Source of the DNA: Burkholderia stabilis
GTDB taxonomy: Bacteria; Pseudomonadota; Gammaproteobacteria; Burkholderiales; Burkholderiaceae
DNA: 64,000 nucleotides
Assembly (NCBI RefSeq): GCF_001742165.1
Contig: NZ_CP016442.1
Location: forward strand, 186,001-250,000
Reading direction: 5' to 3'
Shown here: positions 16,389-24,158 of the stretch, one piece after another
How positions within the stretch are numbered: the stretch's first letter is position 1
Layout: each line of letters begins with the position of its first letter
Made by a program: the position numbers and the translations under genes
The notes under the pieces: generated by a model
The model's input: only the letters and a program-made list of their open reading frames with translations
Database searches by the model: none
Told to the model about the DNA's origin: nothing

Positions 16389-16802
16389 GTGCTGCACCCC
16401 ACCCGCGGCTTGCTGAACCAACCCGTGTCACGGTTGGTCACCTTCGGCAAGCCGTCCTACCTCCCGCCGGGCATGCTCAGCGCAGCGGTGGATGACCCCA
16501 CGCCGGCCCGGGCTGCACCGCAAACCCCGGCCGCCCCGGTGGAGCAGGCGGAGTCGACCATCCTGGACTTCTTCGCGGTGATGCTGCTCAGCCACGTGGT
16601 CGGGTTCCTCGCGCATTGCCACCTGCTGGGCGAGGCCCTGGAAGTCGGCATCGAGGCGAACGACGCGTACCGCAAGGGTCCCGGGAAGGCATCGGCGCCG
16701 GACAAGCTCAACCGCAACGCGGTCCCCTCGAACGTCACCGAGTTCGGCCCACGGCGGATGGGCTGGCTGGCGCGCTCGCAGGTCAGCTTCGGCCGCCGGT
16801 GA
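16389..16802 (+). CDS. Hypothetical protein, possible 5' frameshift
   Basis: A 137-residue frame opening at GTG 16389. It has a hydrophobic stretch (ILDFFAVMLLSHVVGFLAH, about 58-76) and a basic C-terminus ending SFGRR. Odd: the only good ribosome site (GGAGGAGACC) fits a TTG at 16360 in a different frame that ends after 17 codons. Either initiation is weak at the GTG, or one base is missing or extra between 16360 and 16389. It is followed by the 16807 gene after 4 bp. Confidence 0.5.
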   Translation: MLHPTRGLLNQPVSRLVTFGKPSYLPPGMLSAAVDDPTPARAAPQTPAAPVEQAESTILDFFAVMLLSHVVGFLAHCHLLGEALEVGIEANDAYRKGPGKASAPDKLNRNAVPSNVTEFGPRRMGWLARSQVSFGRR

Positions 16803-16806
16803 CCCC

Positions 16807-17142
16807 ATGACCGCGCTCGCCCTCGACCCACGCGAGGCCGTGATCGCCGAGAACCCCGGCGTCCGGCCGCAGCTCGTGGACGACCTGATCTGGACGATCC
16901 GGCGCGGGGCGTTCGGGCCGGAGGTCCAGACGGTCTACAGCAGCATGGTGATGGGCGGCACGTTGCGCATCACCCCGGCGCTGCTCGACCTCGCGGGCGA
17001 GAAGGCCGGCGTCCTGCGGGCCCAGCAGGAGCGCGGCATCCTGGACCAGGTGGCGGACGAGGCGATGCTCACCCGGGCCGCCGAGGACGCTCAGGCGAGC
17101 ACGGGTCAGGCCCAAGTTGCGCGGCAACGGGCGAGGCTTTGA
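16807..17142 (+). CDS. Small tagged protein (C-terminal RARL)
   Basis: A 111-residue helical protein of unknown function. It ends in VARQRARL, matching the R-x-R-L C-terminal tag seen in ten other proteins of this window. The segment before the tag is Ala/Gln-rich, as in the others. It is probably cotranscribed with the 16389 gene. Confidence 0.65.
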   Translation: MTALALDPREAVIAENPGVRPQLVDDLIWTIRRGAFGPEVQTVYSSMVMGGTLRITPALLDLAGEKAGVLRAQQERGILDQVADEAMLTRAAEDAQASTGQAQVARQRARL

Positions 17143-17224
17143 GGCTGGACCCTGGCACACATCAGAACGTCATCGCAGTGTGCGATCATGGCGGCTCATC
17201 CTACAAAAACGACGAGGACTGCCC

Positions 17225-18769
17225 ATGGCCCGGACCGACCGACCGCTCACAGCCGCCGACTTCCATCACCTGGTTGACAACGTTGCTTACGACCAGATCC
17301 TTATGGGGACGGAGGATAACTTGGCTTTGCAAACCGCCGGGAGCGGGTTGCGGCGTTTACGTGCCACCGTCTTGGCTGAAGGGCGGGCGGCCACGGTGAA
17401 AATCGTGGTCAAGAGCGGGGCGTCCAAGCGCGTGGCCGAGGCGATCGTGGACGAAGCGGCCAGGGAGGCGACGGTCCTCCCGCTCGAACTGCTCTCGGTA
17501 CTGACGGTGGAATCCCAGCAGGAGAGGATCCGGCAGGTCCCAGAGGCGATGGTTTCGTACGAAACAAGCCGTTGGATCGACGGTGTGGACAACATCGACG
17601 ATGACGAACCGGCATCGCTCCGCAGCACCGAGAGCCTGTTGGAGCAGGCCAGGCAGCGGGGCGATGCCTTCGCGAGTTTTCGCTTCCTCTTGATGGTGTC
17701 GAAACGTGTCCTTCGAGCCGATTGGGCGTTACGTGCAGCGTTCTACCTGCTTTCGAACGATCTGGAACGCGACCGCCAGGCCTACGGAGCCGGTGAGGGC
17801 TCGACGGAGGTTCGGCAGGTGTTTGACTTGGTGGGCAAGGTGCTCGATGGGTCGGCCACCGACAAGGAAACGGAAACGTTCCGCCAGGCGCTGCTCGCCC
17901 GGGTGGAACAAGCCAACGGCATGGAACCGGGTACCGTCCGCGACGCGTTGCGCGAGCGCACGCGAAAGGAAACGGTGGATCCGGATGAGATCGTGCGTTA
18001 CTCGCACCGGGGCCCGGACGCGATGGTTTGGTCCACGACCCCAGACGGTCGACCGCATCTGATCGTCGGTTTCGCCAGCCCGTTGGCGACGATCGAAGAG
18101 GCGAAGGAGATCGGGTACACCATCGACGAGCGTTGGCGCGACCTGCCGATGACGGACGACGCTGACCTGCTGGTGGTCACCGCAGGCGTTTCTCCCGTGA
18201 TGGAACCCAAACGCATGATGCTGATGGGCGAGGACGCCCAGCGTGTGGCGGCCTGGGCGGACGATGTGGCGGTCGTGCGTACGGCCAACGTGATGCTCGC
18301 CATGGTGGACCCGACGGTCGTTCCCGCGATGACGCGCGGCCAGGCTGCGTTCGCCGGGTGGTTCCAGGCGGCTCGGCCGGTCTTGTTCGACGGGACGTTC
18401 GCCACGACCTTGCAAGGGGCGATTGATCGACTGATGGCGGCTGGCTACCCACAACACGCGGGGCCCGGCTACGACATCATGGACCCAAGCGGGTATGGTC
18501 ACCAGATCATGAGGCAAACCTTCAGCGCGTTGAACGAGTGGCCCTTCATACACCCGGAGTCGTTCCCCTATTTCGGAAAGAAGGAGGTCGTGGACTGGGT
18601 TGAGAAGTATCCGGTGTTCATGGGCGGTATGGCGAGTATGAAATCCTCCACGCGGTTGGCCCTCAGAGATTCGAGAAACGACGCCCTGGAAATGACCGAG
18701 GAGTCGCGTGCCAAGGTCGAACAGTCGATTCGGCAGCATCGAGCACACTTCGAAAACTCCCCGGGTTGA
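17225..18769 (+). CDS. Large hypothetical protein
   Basis: A 514-residue protein with GAGGA six bases before the ATG. It appears soluble and alternates acidic and hydrophobic segments. Blocks such as TVKIVVKSGASKRVAEAIVDEA and LLVVTAGVSPVMEPKRM suggest a globular alpha/beta fold. No catalytic motif or family is recognised. A TACAAA-like -10 lies near 17203, so it may have its own promoter. Codon use matches plasmid neighbours. Confidence 0.75.
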   Translation: MARTDRPLTAADFHHLVDNVAYDQILMGTEDNLALQTAGSGLRRLRATVLAEGRAATVKIVVKSGASKRVAEAIVDEAAREATVLPLELLSVLTVESQQERIRQVPEAMVSYETSRWIDGVDNIDDDEPASLRSTESLLEQARQRGDAFASFRFLLMVSKRVLRADWALRAAFYLLSNDLERDRQAYGAGEGSTEVRQVFDLVGKVLDGSATDKETETFRQALLARVEQANGMEPGTVRDALRERTRKETVDPDEIVRYSHRGPDAMVWSTTPDGRPHLIVGFASPLATIEEAKEIGYTIDERWRDLPMTDDADLLVVTAGVSPVMEPKRMMLMGEDAQRVAAWADDVAVVRTANVMLAMVDPTVVPAMTRGQAAFAGWFQAARPVLFDGTFATTLQGAIDRLMAAGYPQHAGPGYDIMDPSGYGHQIMRQTFSALNEWPFIHPESFPYFGKKEVVDWVEKYPVFMGGMASMKSSTRLALRDSRNDALEMTEESRAKVEQSIRQHRAHFENSPG

Positions 18770-18793
18770 CGCAACCTCGAATCCTGCTAAGGG
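18766..18793 (+). promoter_or_regulatory. Promoter of the common class
   Basis: TTGACG overlapping the previous stop, 16 bp, TAAGGG, for the 18841 gene. Confidence 0.55.
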
Positions 18794-18840
18794 TGGTGTA
18801 TCCCGGCGACGCCGACTCACCATCCCATGGAGGACTTCGC

Positions 18841-19074
18841 ATGAACACCCGTATCGACACCTTCAACAACGTCCGTGCCACGATGGCCGCGGCCGGCATC
18901 GGCGCGGACACCCAGGCCCACGGCCAACTGTGCGCCGACCACGCCAACAACCTCGTGGCCATGCTCAACGCGGAGGACAGCGGCACCTGGGCCCGGCTGG
19001 GCAGCACGTTCCTGACGGACCGCCAGGGCCAGCTCGGCGGCGACCTGAGCGAGTCGGCCCGCGCGCTGCACTGA
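18841..19074 (+). CDS. Small hypothetical protein
   Basis: A 77-residue, probably helical protein with a strong ribosome site (GGAGG). No family is recognised. It is a single-gene unit flanked by its promoter and a terminator. Confidence 0.65.
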   Translation: MNTRIDTFNNVRATMAAAGIGADTQAHGQLCADHANNLVAMLNAEDSGTWARLGSTFLTDRQGQLGGDLSESARALH

Positions 19075-19105
19075 CCCGCTCGCGACCACCGGCGACAGCC
19101 AGCAG

Positions 19106-19128
19106 CCCCACCGCCTAGGTGGGGTTTT
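19106..19128 (+). terminator. Rho-independent terminator
   Basis: CCCCACC/GGTGGGG stem then TTTT. Confidence 0.8.
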
Positions 19129-19292
19129 CGTTGGTTGCGGTCGGGCTCAGCGTGGCCCGTAGAGCTTTGCTTCGATGGCAGTCCCCGTAGCGTTTTGATC
19201 GTCGAACGGTAGCACGTCACCGCGCTGACGGACGCTCCGCCCACCCAGTGGCGTTGTATGCTGGTGGCCCACGAAACACGGGCATCACCAGC

Positions 19293-20084
19293 ATGGCTCA
19301 CACGAAGCTCACCATCGGCGGCAAGGACGTTTACATCGTCAGGGCGCACCACCACGTCCTGCAGGGCTGGGCGGAGGTGCGGCTCACACAGGGGCAGGCC
19401 GGCGCACCGGCGCTCCTCACGTTCGACCACCACACCGACACCCACGAACCTTTCCTCCGGTACCGCTACTGGGCGACCAGCCAGGGGCTGCACGACAACA
19501 CCCAGGAGAAGGCAGCGATGCTGCCCGGGATGATCGCGGCGATCGACTGGAACAACGCCGCCACCGTGGAGGCAGCGATCGAGAAGCTCAAGCACGACGA
19601 GCACGTGCGCACCGCGATCCAGGCGGGGATCGTTTCCCGAGCGTTCGTCGTGAACCTTTCCGACGAGACCCATGCGGACGTCGCCGGGCACGTCTACTCG
19701 ACCTGCTCGGGCTGCGCGTCGATCGCTTGCCAGAAGCCCATTCACGACGATCATTGCGTGCGGGCGCGTGCCGATCACGTGATCGAATCGATCCACCTGA
19801 ACCACGAAATCGACCAACTCAACACCATGGCGCAGGCGGCCGGCGTGCCGGGCGTCGAAGCAGACCCCTACATCCTCGACATCGACCTGGACTACTTTCA
19901 CACGGAGAAGGCGATCGAGCCGGATGACACGACGACCTTCTATCGGCTGGTGCAAAACGCGCTCGCAATCACGATCGCAACCGAACCCGCGTGCGTGAGG
20001 GAACTCCGGCTGTCGGGCTCCAAAATCACTGGGAAATCGCTCCTCGATCGGATGCTTAAGCACATCGACACCGCGCTGACCTGA
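19293..20084 (+). CDS. UPF0489 family protein
   Basis: A 263-residue protein of the UPF0489 family, which has an arginase-like metal-binding pattern. FDHHTDTHEP (44-53) and LDIDLDYFH (195-203) supply the Asp/His residues. A cysteine-rich insert CSGCASIAC...HDDHC (138-155) looks like a metal-binding knuckle. The family has no firmly known reaction; it is rarely noted on plasmids. It is convergent with umuC, 18 bp away. Confidence 0.75.
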   Translation: MAHTKLTIGGKDVYIVRAHHHVLQGWAEVRLTQGQAGAPALLTFDHHTDTHEPFLRYRYWATSQGLHDNTQEKAAMLPGMIAAIDWNNAATVEAAIEKLKHDEHVRTAIQAGIVSRAFVVNLSDETHADVAGHVYSTCSGCASIACQKPIHDDHCVRARADHVIESIHLNHEIDQLNTMAQAAGVPGVEADPYILDIDLDYFHTEKAIEPDDTTTFYRLVQNALAITIATEPACVRELRLSGSKITGKSLLDRMLKHIDTALT

Positions 20085-20102
20085 GCGGTCCCGCCGACCT
20101 GC

Positions 20103-21383
20103 TCACCGCGCGGTGGGCAACCCCTCCCACTCGGTCGTGTAGTTCGGGGTCTTCGAGCTTTGGCTCATGTGCCAGGCCTGGTGGCCCTCGACGTTACCCA
20201 CGCGCAGGGTCCCGCGCCCGAATCGGTCGTTCACGGCGTCCAGCGTGGCCATCAGGCGCTCGCGTCGTGGGGCGGGCCCGGTGAACAGATCGGCTTGCTC
20301 CACCGCGCGGTCCGTCAGGTCCAGCAGCATCACCCCCGCCTTGGCGTACCGGAACCCGGGCTTGTAGAGCTTGGCCAGCCCGGCGAGCGCGGCCTCCACC
20401 AGGCGCAGGGTGTCGGCGACCGGCACGGCCAGGGGCACCACCACCGCAGCGCTGTACTGCTTGTCCTGCTTGCGAAACGGCGAGGTCTGGATGAACACGT
20501 GGACCTGGGCCGCCTTCAACCCCTGGCGTCGCAGGCGCTCGGCCGCGGTGGCGGCGAAGTCGCGCACGGCGATCGACAGGTCCTCCTGCAGCAGCACCGG
20601 GTGCCCGAACGAGCGCGAGCAGATGATCTGCTTCTGGGGCTGGGCCTCGGCCTCGAACCCGTAACACGCGATCCCGTTCAGCTCGTGCACCGTGCGTTCG
20701 AGCACCACCGAGACGGTGGACCGGATGAACGACGGGCTGGCGCGTTTCAGGTCCAGCGCGGTGGCGATCCCGTCGGCCGCCAGGCGCTCGCGCAACCGGC
20801 GGCCCACGCCCCAGACCTCACCGACCTCGACCCGGCCCAGCAGCTCGTCGCGATCGCGCTCCGGCAGGGCGGTGAGGTCGCATACCCCGCCCCATGGGCG
20901 CCCGACGTTCTTCTTCGCCATGTGGTTGGCCATCTTGGCCAGGGTCTTCGACGGGGCGATGCCCACGCAGGTCGGAATCCCGATCCAGCGCAGGACGCGC
21001 TCGCGCATCATCTGGCCGTAGACCGTCAGGCTCCCGGCGACGCCCTGCATTCCGGAGAGGTCCACGAAGCACTCGTCGATCGAGTAGACCTCCTGTACCG
21101 GGCTGAACTGGCCGAGGATGGCCATCATCCGGGCGGACATGTCGGCGTACAGCGCGTAGTTCGACGACAGGGCCACCAGGCCGGCCTCCTGCACCAGGTG
21201 GCGGATCTGGAAGAAGGGCACGCCCATCTTGACCCCCAGGTCCTTGGCCTCCTGGGACCGTGCCACGGCACACCCGTCGTTGTTCGACAGGACGATGAGC
21301 GGGCGGCCGTTCAGCGCGGGCCGGAACACCCGCTCGCACGAGCAGTAGAAGTTGTTCCCGTCGACGAGGGCGAAGGTCGGCAT
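20103..21383 (-). CDS. umuC: UmuC, catalytic subunit of DNA polymerase V
   Basis: Y-family translesion polymerase, 426 residues, full length. The first metal site is in ALVDGNNFYCSCERVF (5-20), the second in YSIDECFVDLSG, and the NNDGCAVARS block is typical of UmuC. With processed UmuD it makes mutagenic polymerase V. It is 3 bp downstream of umuD. A GTGCC-AC-GGCAC dyad inside it (21260-21271) simply encodes the conserved CAVAR residues. Confidence 0.95.
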   Translation of the reverse strand: MPTFALVDGNNFYCSCERVFRPALNGRPLIVLSNNDGCAVARSQEAKDLGVKMGVPFFQIRHLVQEAGLVALSSNYALYADMSARMMAILGQFSPVQEVYSIDECFVDLSGMQGVAGSLTVYGQMMRERVLRWIGIPTCVGIAPSKTLAKMANHMAKKNVGRPWGGVCDLTALPERDRDELLGRVEVGEVWGVGRRLRERLAADGIATALDLKRASPSFIRSTVSVVLERTVHELNGIACYGFEAEAQPQKQIICSRSFGHPVLLQEDLSIAVRDFAATAAERLRRQGLKAAQVHVFIQTSPFRKQDKQYSAAVVVPLAVPVADTLRLVEAALAGLAKLYKPGFRYAKAGVMLLDLTDRAVEQADLFTGPAPRRERLMATLDAVNDRFGRGTLRVGNVEGHQAWHMSQSSKTPNYTTEWEGLPTAR

Positions 21384-21386
21384 GGC

Positions 21387-21836
21387 TCAGGCCCAGGTTC
21401 GCACCTTGGTGGCGAGCACCTGGCGCAGGTTCCAGGTCACCACGCCCCAGACGGTCATTTCCTGGGCGTCGGAGAACACGATCGGCGGGTACGCCGGGTT
21501 GGCGGCCACGAGCTTGACCACCCCGGCCCGGCGGTACAGGCGTTTGACCGTGAACTCCCCGTCCACGCAGGCGAGCACGACCAGGCCGTGCTTTGGCTCG
21601 ATGGACCGGTCCACCACCAGCTTGTCGCCGGCCCAGATCCCGGCCCCGCTCATGCTGTCGCCCTCGACGTTGAACAGGAAGGTCGAGAGCGGGTTGAGCA
21701 CCAGGACGTCGTTCAGGTCGATGCGGCGCTGGGCGTGGTCCTGGGCGGGGCTCGGGAAGCCCGCCGGCACGCGCGACAGCGCTTCGACGATGAAAAGAGC
21801 GGCCGGGTCCTCGGCGAGGGGGACGGGGTGGTTCAT
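21387..21836 (-). CDS. umuD: UmuD, self-cleaving polymerase V subunit
   Basis: A 149-residue LexA-like protein. The cleavage point is the Ala25-Gly26 bond in VPAGFPSP, and the catalytic dyad is Ser61 (EGDSMSG) and Lys98 (FTVKRL). RecA filaments trigger cleavage, giving UmuD' for translesion synthesis. The ATG at 21836 follows the LexA box; longer frames read through it. Confidence 0.94.
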   Translation of the reverse strand: MNHPVPLAEDPAALFIVEALSRVPAGFPSPAQDHAQRRIDLNDVLVLNPLSTFLFNVEGDSMSGAGIWAGDKLVVDRSIEPKHGLVVLACVDGEFTVKRLYRRAGVVKLVAANPAYPPIVFSDAQEMTVWGVVTWNLRQVLATKVRTWA

Positions 21837-21856
21837 TCTGCTGGTCTGCCAAAATA

Positions 21857-21872
21857 CTGTATGGATATACAG
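21857..21872. promoter_or_regulatory. LexA box (SOS operator) of umuDC
   Basis: CTGTATGGATATACAG, the CTGT-N8-ACAG form used by E. coli-type LexA, 21 bp before the umuD start. It indicates a host with that LexA class. Confidence 0.9.
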
Positions 21873-21925
21873 TTCCCAGTTTAGCAGGCAGGCCCAGGCA
21901 CAGGGCGGGAGATTGCGGGAATCGT

Positions 21926-22669
21926 TTAGGGCACGACCCTGGCTTGCCGGGCGCGGCGCAGGTCGTCCAGGGTGGCGAGGATCCGTTCGTCCTTGCGCCC
22001 GATGCTGTTCAGGCGGATGTACTCGACGTCCTCCCAGAACCCGACGATCGCGGCGGCGAACCGGTCGAGCAGCTCTCGGGGGAGCACGGCCTGCTCGAAC
22101 GACGGCGGGGGCGGTGGCCCGACGGGCGGGTTGTCGTCGGGCCAGGGGAACGGGTCCGACGTCCAGTTGGGCCACAGCCCCTGGTGGCTGCGGAACAGGG
22201 CGAGGGCGGACCGGCCGTCCCCGTGGCGGCACGCGTTGCCGACCTGTTGGAGGAGGTCGAGGTCCGCGTAGCTGGGGAAGGCGGTGAGGGGGATGCCCCG
22301 GAGTTCGAGCAGCAGATCGCTCAGCTCGGGGAGGGTCCCACCGCGCGCCGTCCGGCGTTGGCGCACGCTCTGGGGCCCGGGCACGATGCACGCGCTGATC
22401 CAGTTGCGGAGCTGGCGTTCCCACAGGGACTGGATGGAGAGGCAGAACGCCTGGATGGTCGCCTGCAACAGGGCTTCCCCGTCGGCGACGGCGAACATCC
22501 AGCCGCCCTCCTGGGTGGTGGCCCAGCGCTCGATGTCGGCGTCGATCGCCGCGAGGGCCGGGTGCACCACGTCGTTCAGGAACGCGCGGACCCGGGGGCG
22601 GTTGAGCGCCGACTGGACGTCCTCGAACTGCAGGCGGTCGTCCCAGCGGTGCGTGTCGACCGTGGTCAT
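21926..22669 (-). CDS. Hypothetical partner of NucS-like gene
   Basis: A 247-residue helical protein of unknown family. Its ATG overlaps the stop of the nuclease-like gene (TCAT, 4 bp), so the two are translationally coupled and probably act together. It has a Pro-rich middle (PPVGPPPPPSFE) and a segment QQVGNACRHGDG that resembles RNase-toxin-associated helical proteins only loosely. Confidence 0.7.
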   Translation of the reverse strand: MTTVDTHRWDDRLQFEDVQSALNRPRVRAFLNDVVHPALAAIDADIERWATTQEGGWMFAVADGEALLQATIQAFCLSIQSLWERQLRNWISACIVPGPQSVRQRRTARGGTLPELSDLLLELRGIPLTAFPSYADLDLLQQVGNACRHGDGRSALALFRSHQGLWPNWTSDPFPWPDDNPPVGPPPPPSFEQAVLPRELLDRFAAAIVGFWEDVEYIRLNSIGRKDERILATLDDLRRARQARVVP

Positions 22670-23481
22670 GCCGTCAACGCCACCGGCGACAGGTCGACGC
22701 TCAGGCGGTATTCCATGAGCTGCACGCGCGGGGCGACCTTGCCGGCGTATTTGAGCTTGTCGGAGATCGAGTTCGCCACGATCACCCCGGACACGGTCTT
22801 GCCCTTGGCCACGTGGTGCTCGATCCAGCCCATGTAGCGCTGCACCTGACCCAGCGCGGCGTCCGGGCCCCGGCCCAGTTTCAGCTCGAACACCACGAAG
22901 TTCCCATCACGGTCCAGGAACACCAGGTCCGCGGGCCCGCAGTCGGTCTGGTATTCAACGCCGTCCCGTCCGTCGGCGTCGACGAACAGCGTCAGCGGGC
23001 CGTGCGCGGTGGTGCTCGGCGGGTTGCGCGCCAGGTAGTCGCGCAGGTGGCTTTCCAGGGCGAACGCACCACCCCCGAACCCATCGTCCACCGGCTCGGC
23101 GGCGTCGAGGTCCAGCGGGGTGGCCACACCGTCGTTGGTGTCGTCCACGCGTCGGACCTTCAGGCCGTCCGGGGTGTCTTCGATCGCCCACAGGCCGTGC
23201 TTGTCCGGGTCGTACCACACCACCTTGCCCCGGTCGGTGGCGAACAGGAAGTCGTACCGGCCGTTGGCCAGGCGGGCCTTCTTGTTCTCCGGGTAGCTCA
23301 CCCGACCGGCACGGTTCACCGTGCAAATGGCGATCTGGGCGTTGATGGTCGCCTGGTTCAGCTCGGGCCAGTCGCGCAGCAGGAGCTGCTTGATCTCCGC
23401 GTTGCTGGTCTCGCGACCGAGCGGCTGGACCGCGTCGCGGATGAGTTGCCAGATCGGCGGGCGTGGGGTGGTGGTGCTCAC
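22666..23481 (-). CDS. NucS/DUF91-like endonuclease
   Basis: A 271-residue protein. Residues 1-150 are a poorly known N-terminal domain (IWQLIRDAVQPLGRE; DWPELNQATINAQI, a probable winged or helical domain). The C-terminal part matches the DUF91/NucS nuclease fold: ESHLRDYLARNP, then CGPADLVFLD, FVVFELKLGRG (the PD-(D/E)xK core), and ALGQVQRYMGWI. It should cut branched or mismatched DNA. Start is GTG 23481 with GAGGA upstream. Confidence 0.75.
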   Translation of the reverse strand: MSTTTPRPPIWQLIRDAVQPLGRETSNAEIKQLLLRDWPELNQATINAQIAICTVNRAGRVSYPENKKARLANGRYDFLFATDRGKVVWYDPDKHGLWAIEDTPDGLKVRRVDDTNDGVATPLDLDAAEPVDDGFGGGAFALESHLRDYLARNPPSTTAHGPLTLFVDADGRDGVEYQTDCGPADLVFLDRDGNFVVFELKLGRGPDAALGQVQRYMGWIEHHVAKGKTVSGVIVANSISDKLKYAGKVAPRVQLMEYRLSVDLSPVALTA

Positions 23482-23618
23482 GGCTCGGGTCCTCGCGTTG
23501 GTCGTGTCGCCGGGCGTCGGGGCCAGGCAGGCAACGATTGAACCACGACGCCTCGCGCGGGCACCAGCGGAAAAGTGTTGCTCGGCGGCGCGCACCCGGG
23601 GCCGGAGGCCCGGGCGGG

Positions 23619-23685
23619 AAAACCGGTGCTGACGCCGTGGAGGCCGCAGGCGGGGTTCGTGCGCAGGAGCCTCCGGCTCCGAGGC
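23619..23685. repeat. Repeat element, copy A
   Basis: About 67 bp beginning AAAACCGGTGCTGACGCC, followed by GGCCGCAGGC and a GGAGCCTCCGGCTCC hairpin. Copies B, C and D are at 35049, 38174 and 49070. It lies just before a promoter. Confidence 0.6.
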
Positions 23686-23701
23686 CTTCACGGGGCACGG
23701 C

Positions 23702-23729
23702 TTGACAGACCTGGATCGGCCATTAGGTT
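23702..23729 (+). promoter_or_regulatory. Promoter of the common class
   Basis: TTGACA, 16 bp, TAGGTT. A degenerate GGGGCACGG half dyad lies just upstream. Confidence 0.7.
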
Positions 23730-23761
23730 GGGTATCAACCACGACGACAGGAGACCCAGCC

Positions 23762-24109
23762 GTGAAGCTCACCATCAAGGGACGACCCAGTGCGCAGGAC
23801 TTGGCCAAGGCGCTGAGCGAAACGCTGAACACCCTCGGCATCGACCTCAACGACCATGAGCTGCGCGGCGCCACGGTCTACTTCAACCTCTACGATCGGG
23901 AAACCGGCTACCAGGCTCAGCCGATGTTCAACGGCGACGAGGTGGACGACGTCCTCTGGTTGCCGGGCGACATGCCGGACAAACAGCGGCAAAGCCTGGC
24001 GAACCGCGCGCCGGCGAACGCCCTGGTGATTTTCAGCCGACGCGAACCCCAGCGGCCGGCGCTGGTGGACCTGGCCGTGGTTGACGTCGAGGGGATCAAC
24101 GTCGCATGA
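23762..24109 (+). CDS. Hypothetical protein
   Basis: A 115-residue protein starting at GTG, with AGGAGACC upstream. Acidic, likely alpha/beta (NDHELRGATVYFNLYDRETGYQ). No family is recognised. It is a single-gene unit convergent with the methyltransferase. Confidence 0.7.
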   Translation: MKLTIKGRPSAQDLAKALSETLNTLGIDLNDHELRGATVYFNLYDRETGYQAQPMFNGDEVDDVLWLPGDMPDKQRQSLANRAPANALVIFSRREPQRPALVDLAVVDVEGINVA

Positions 24110-24158
24110 CAAAGGGGTGCCTCGCAGCACCCCTCCACGTTCCACCCTCCCGTTCGAC

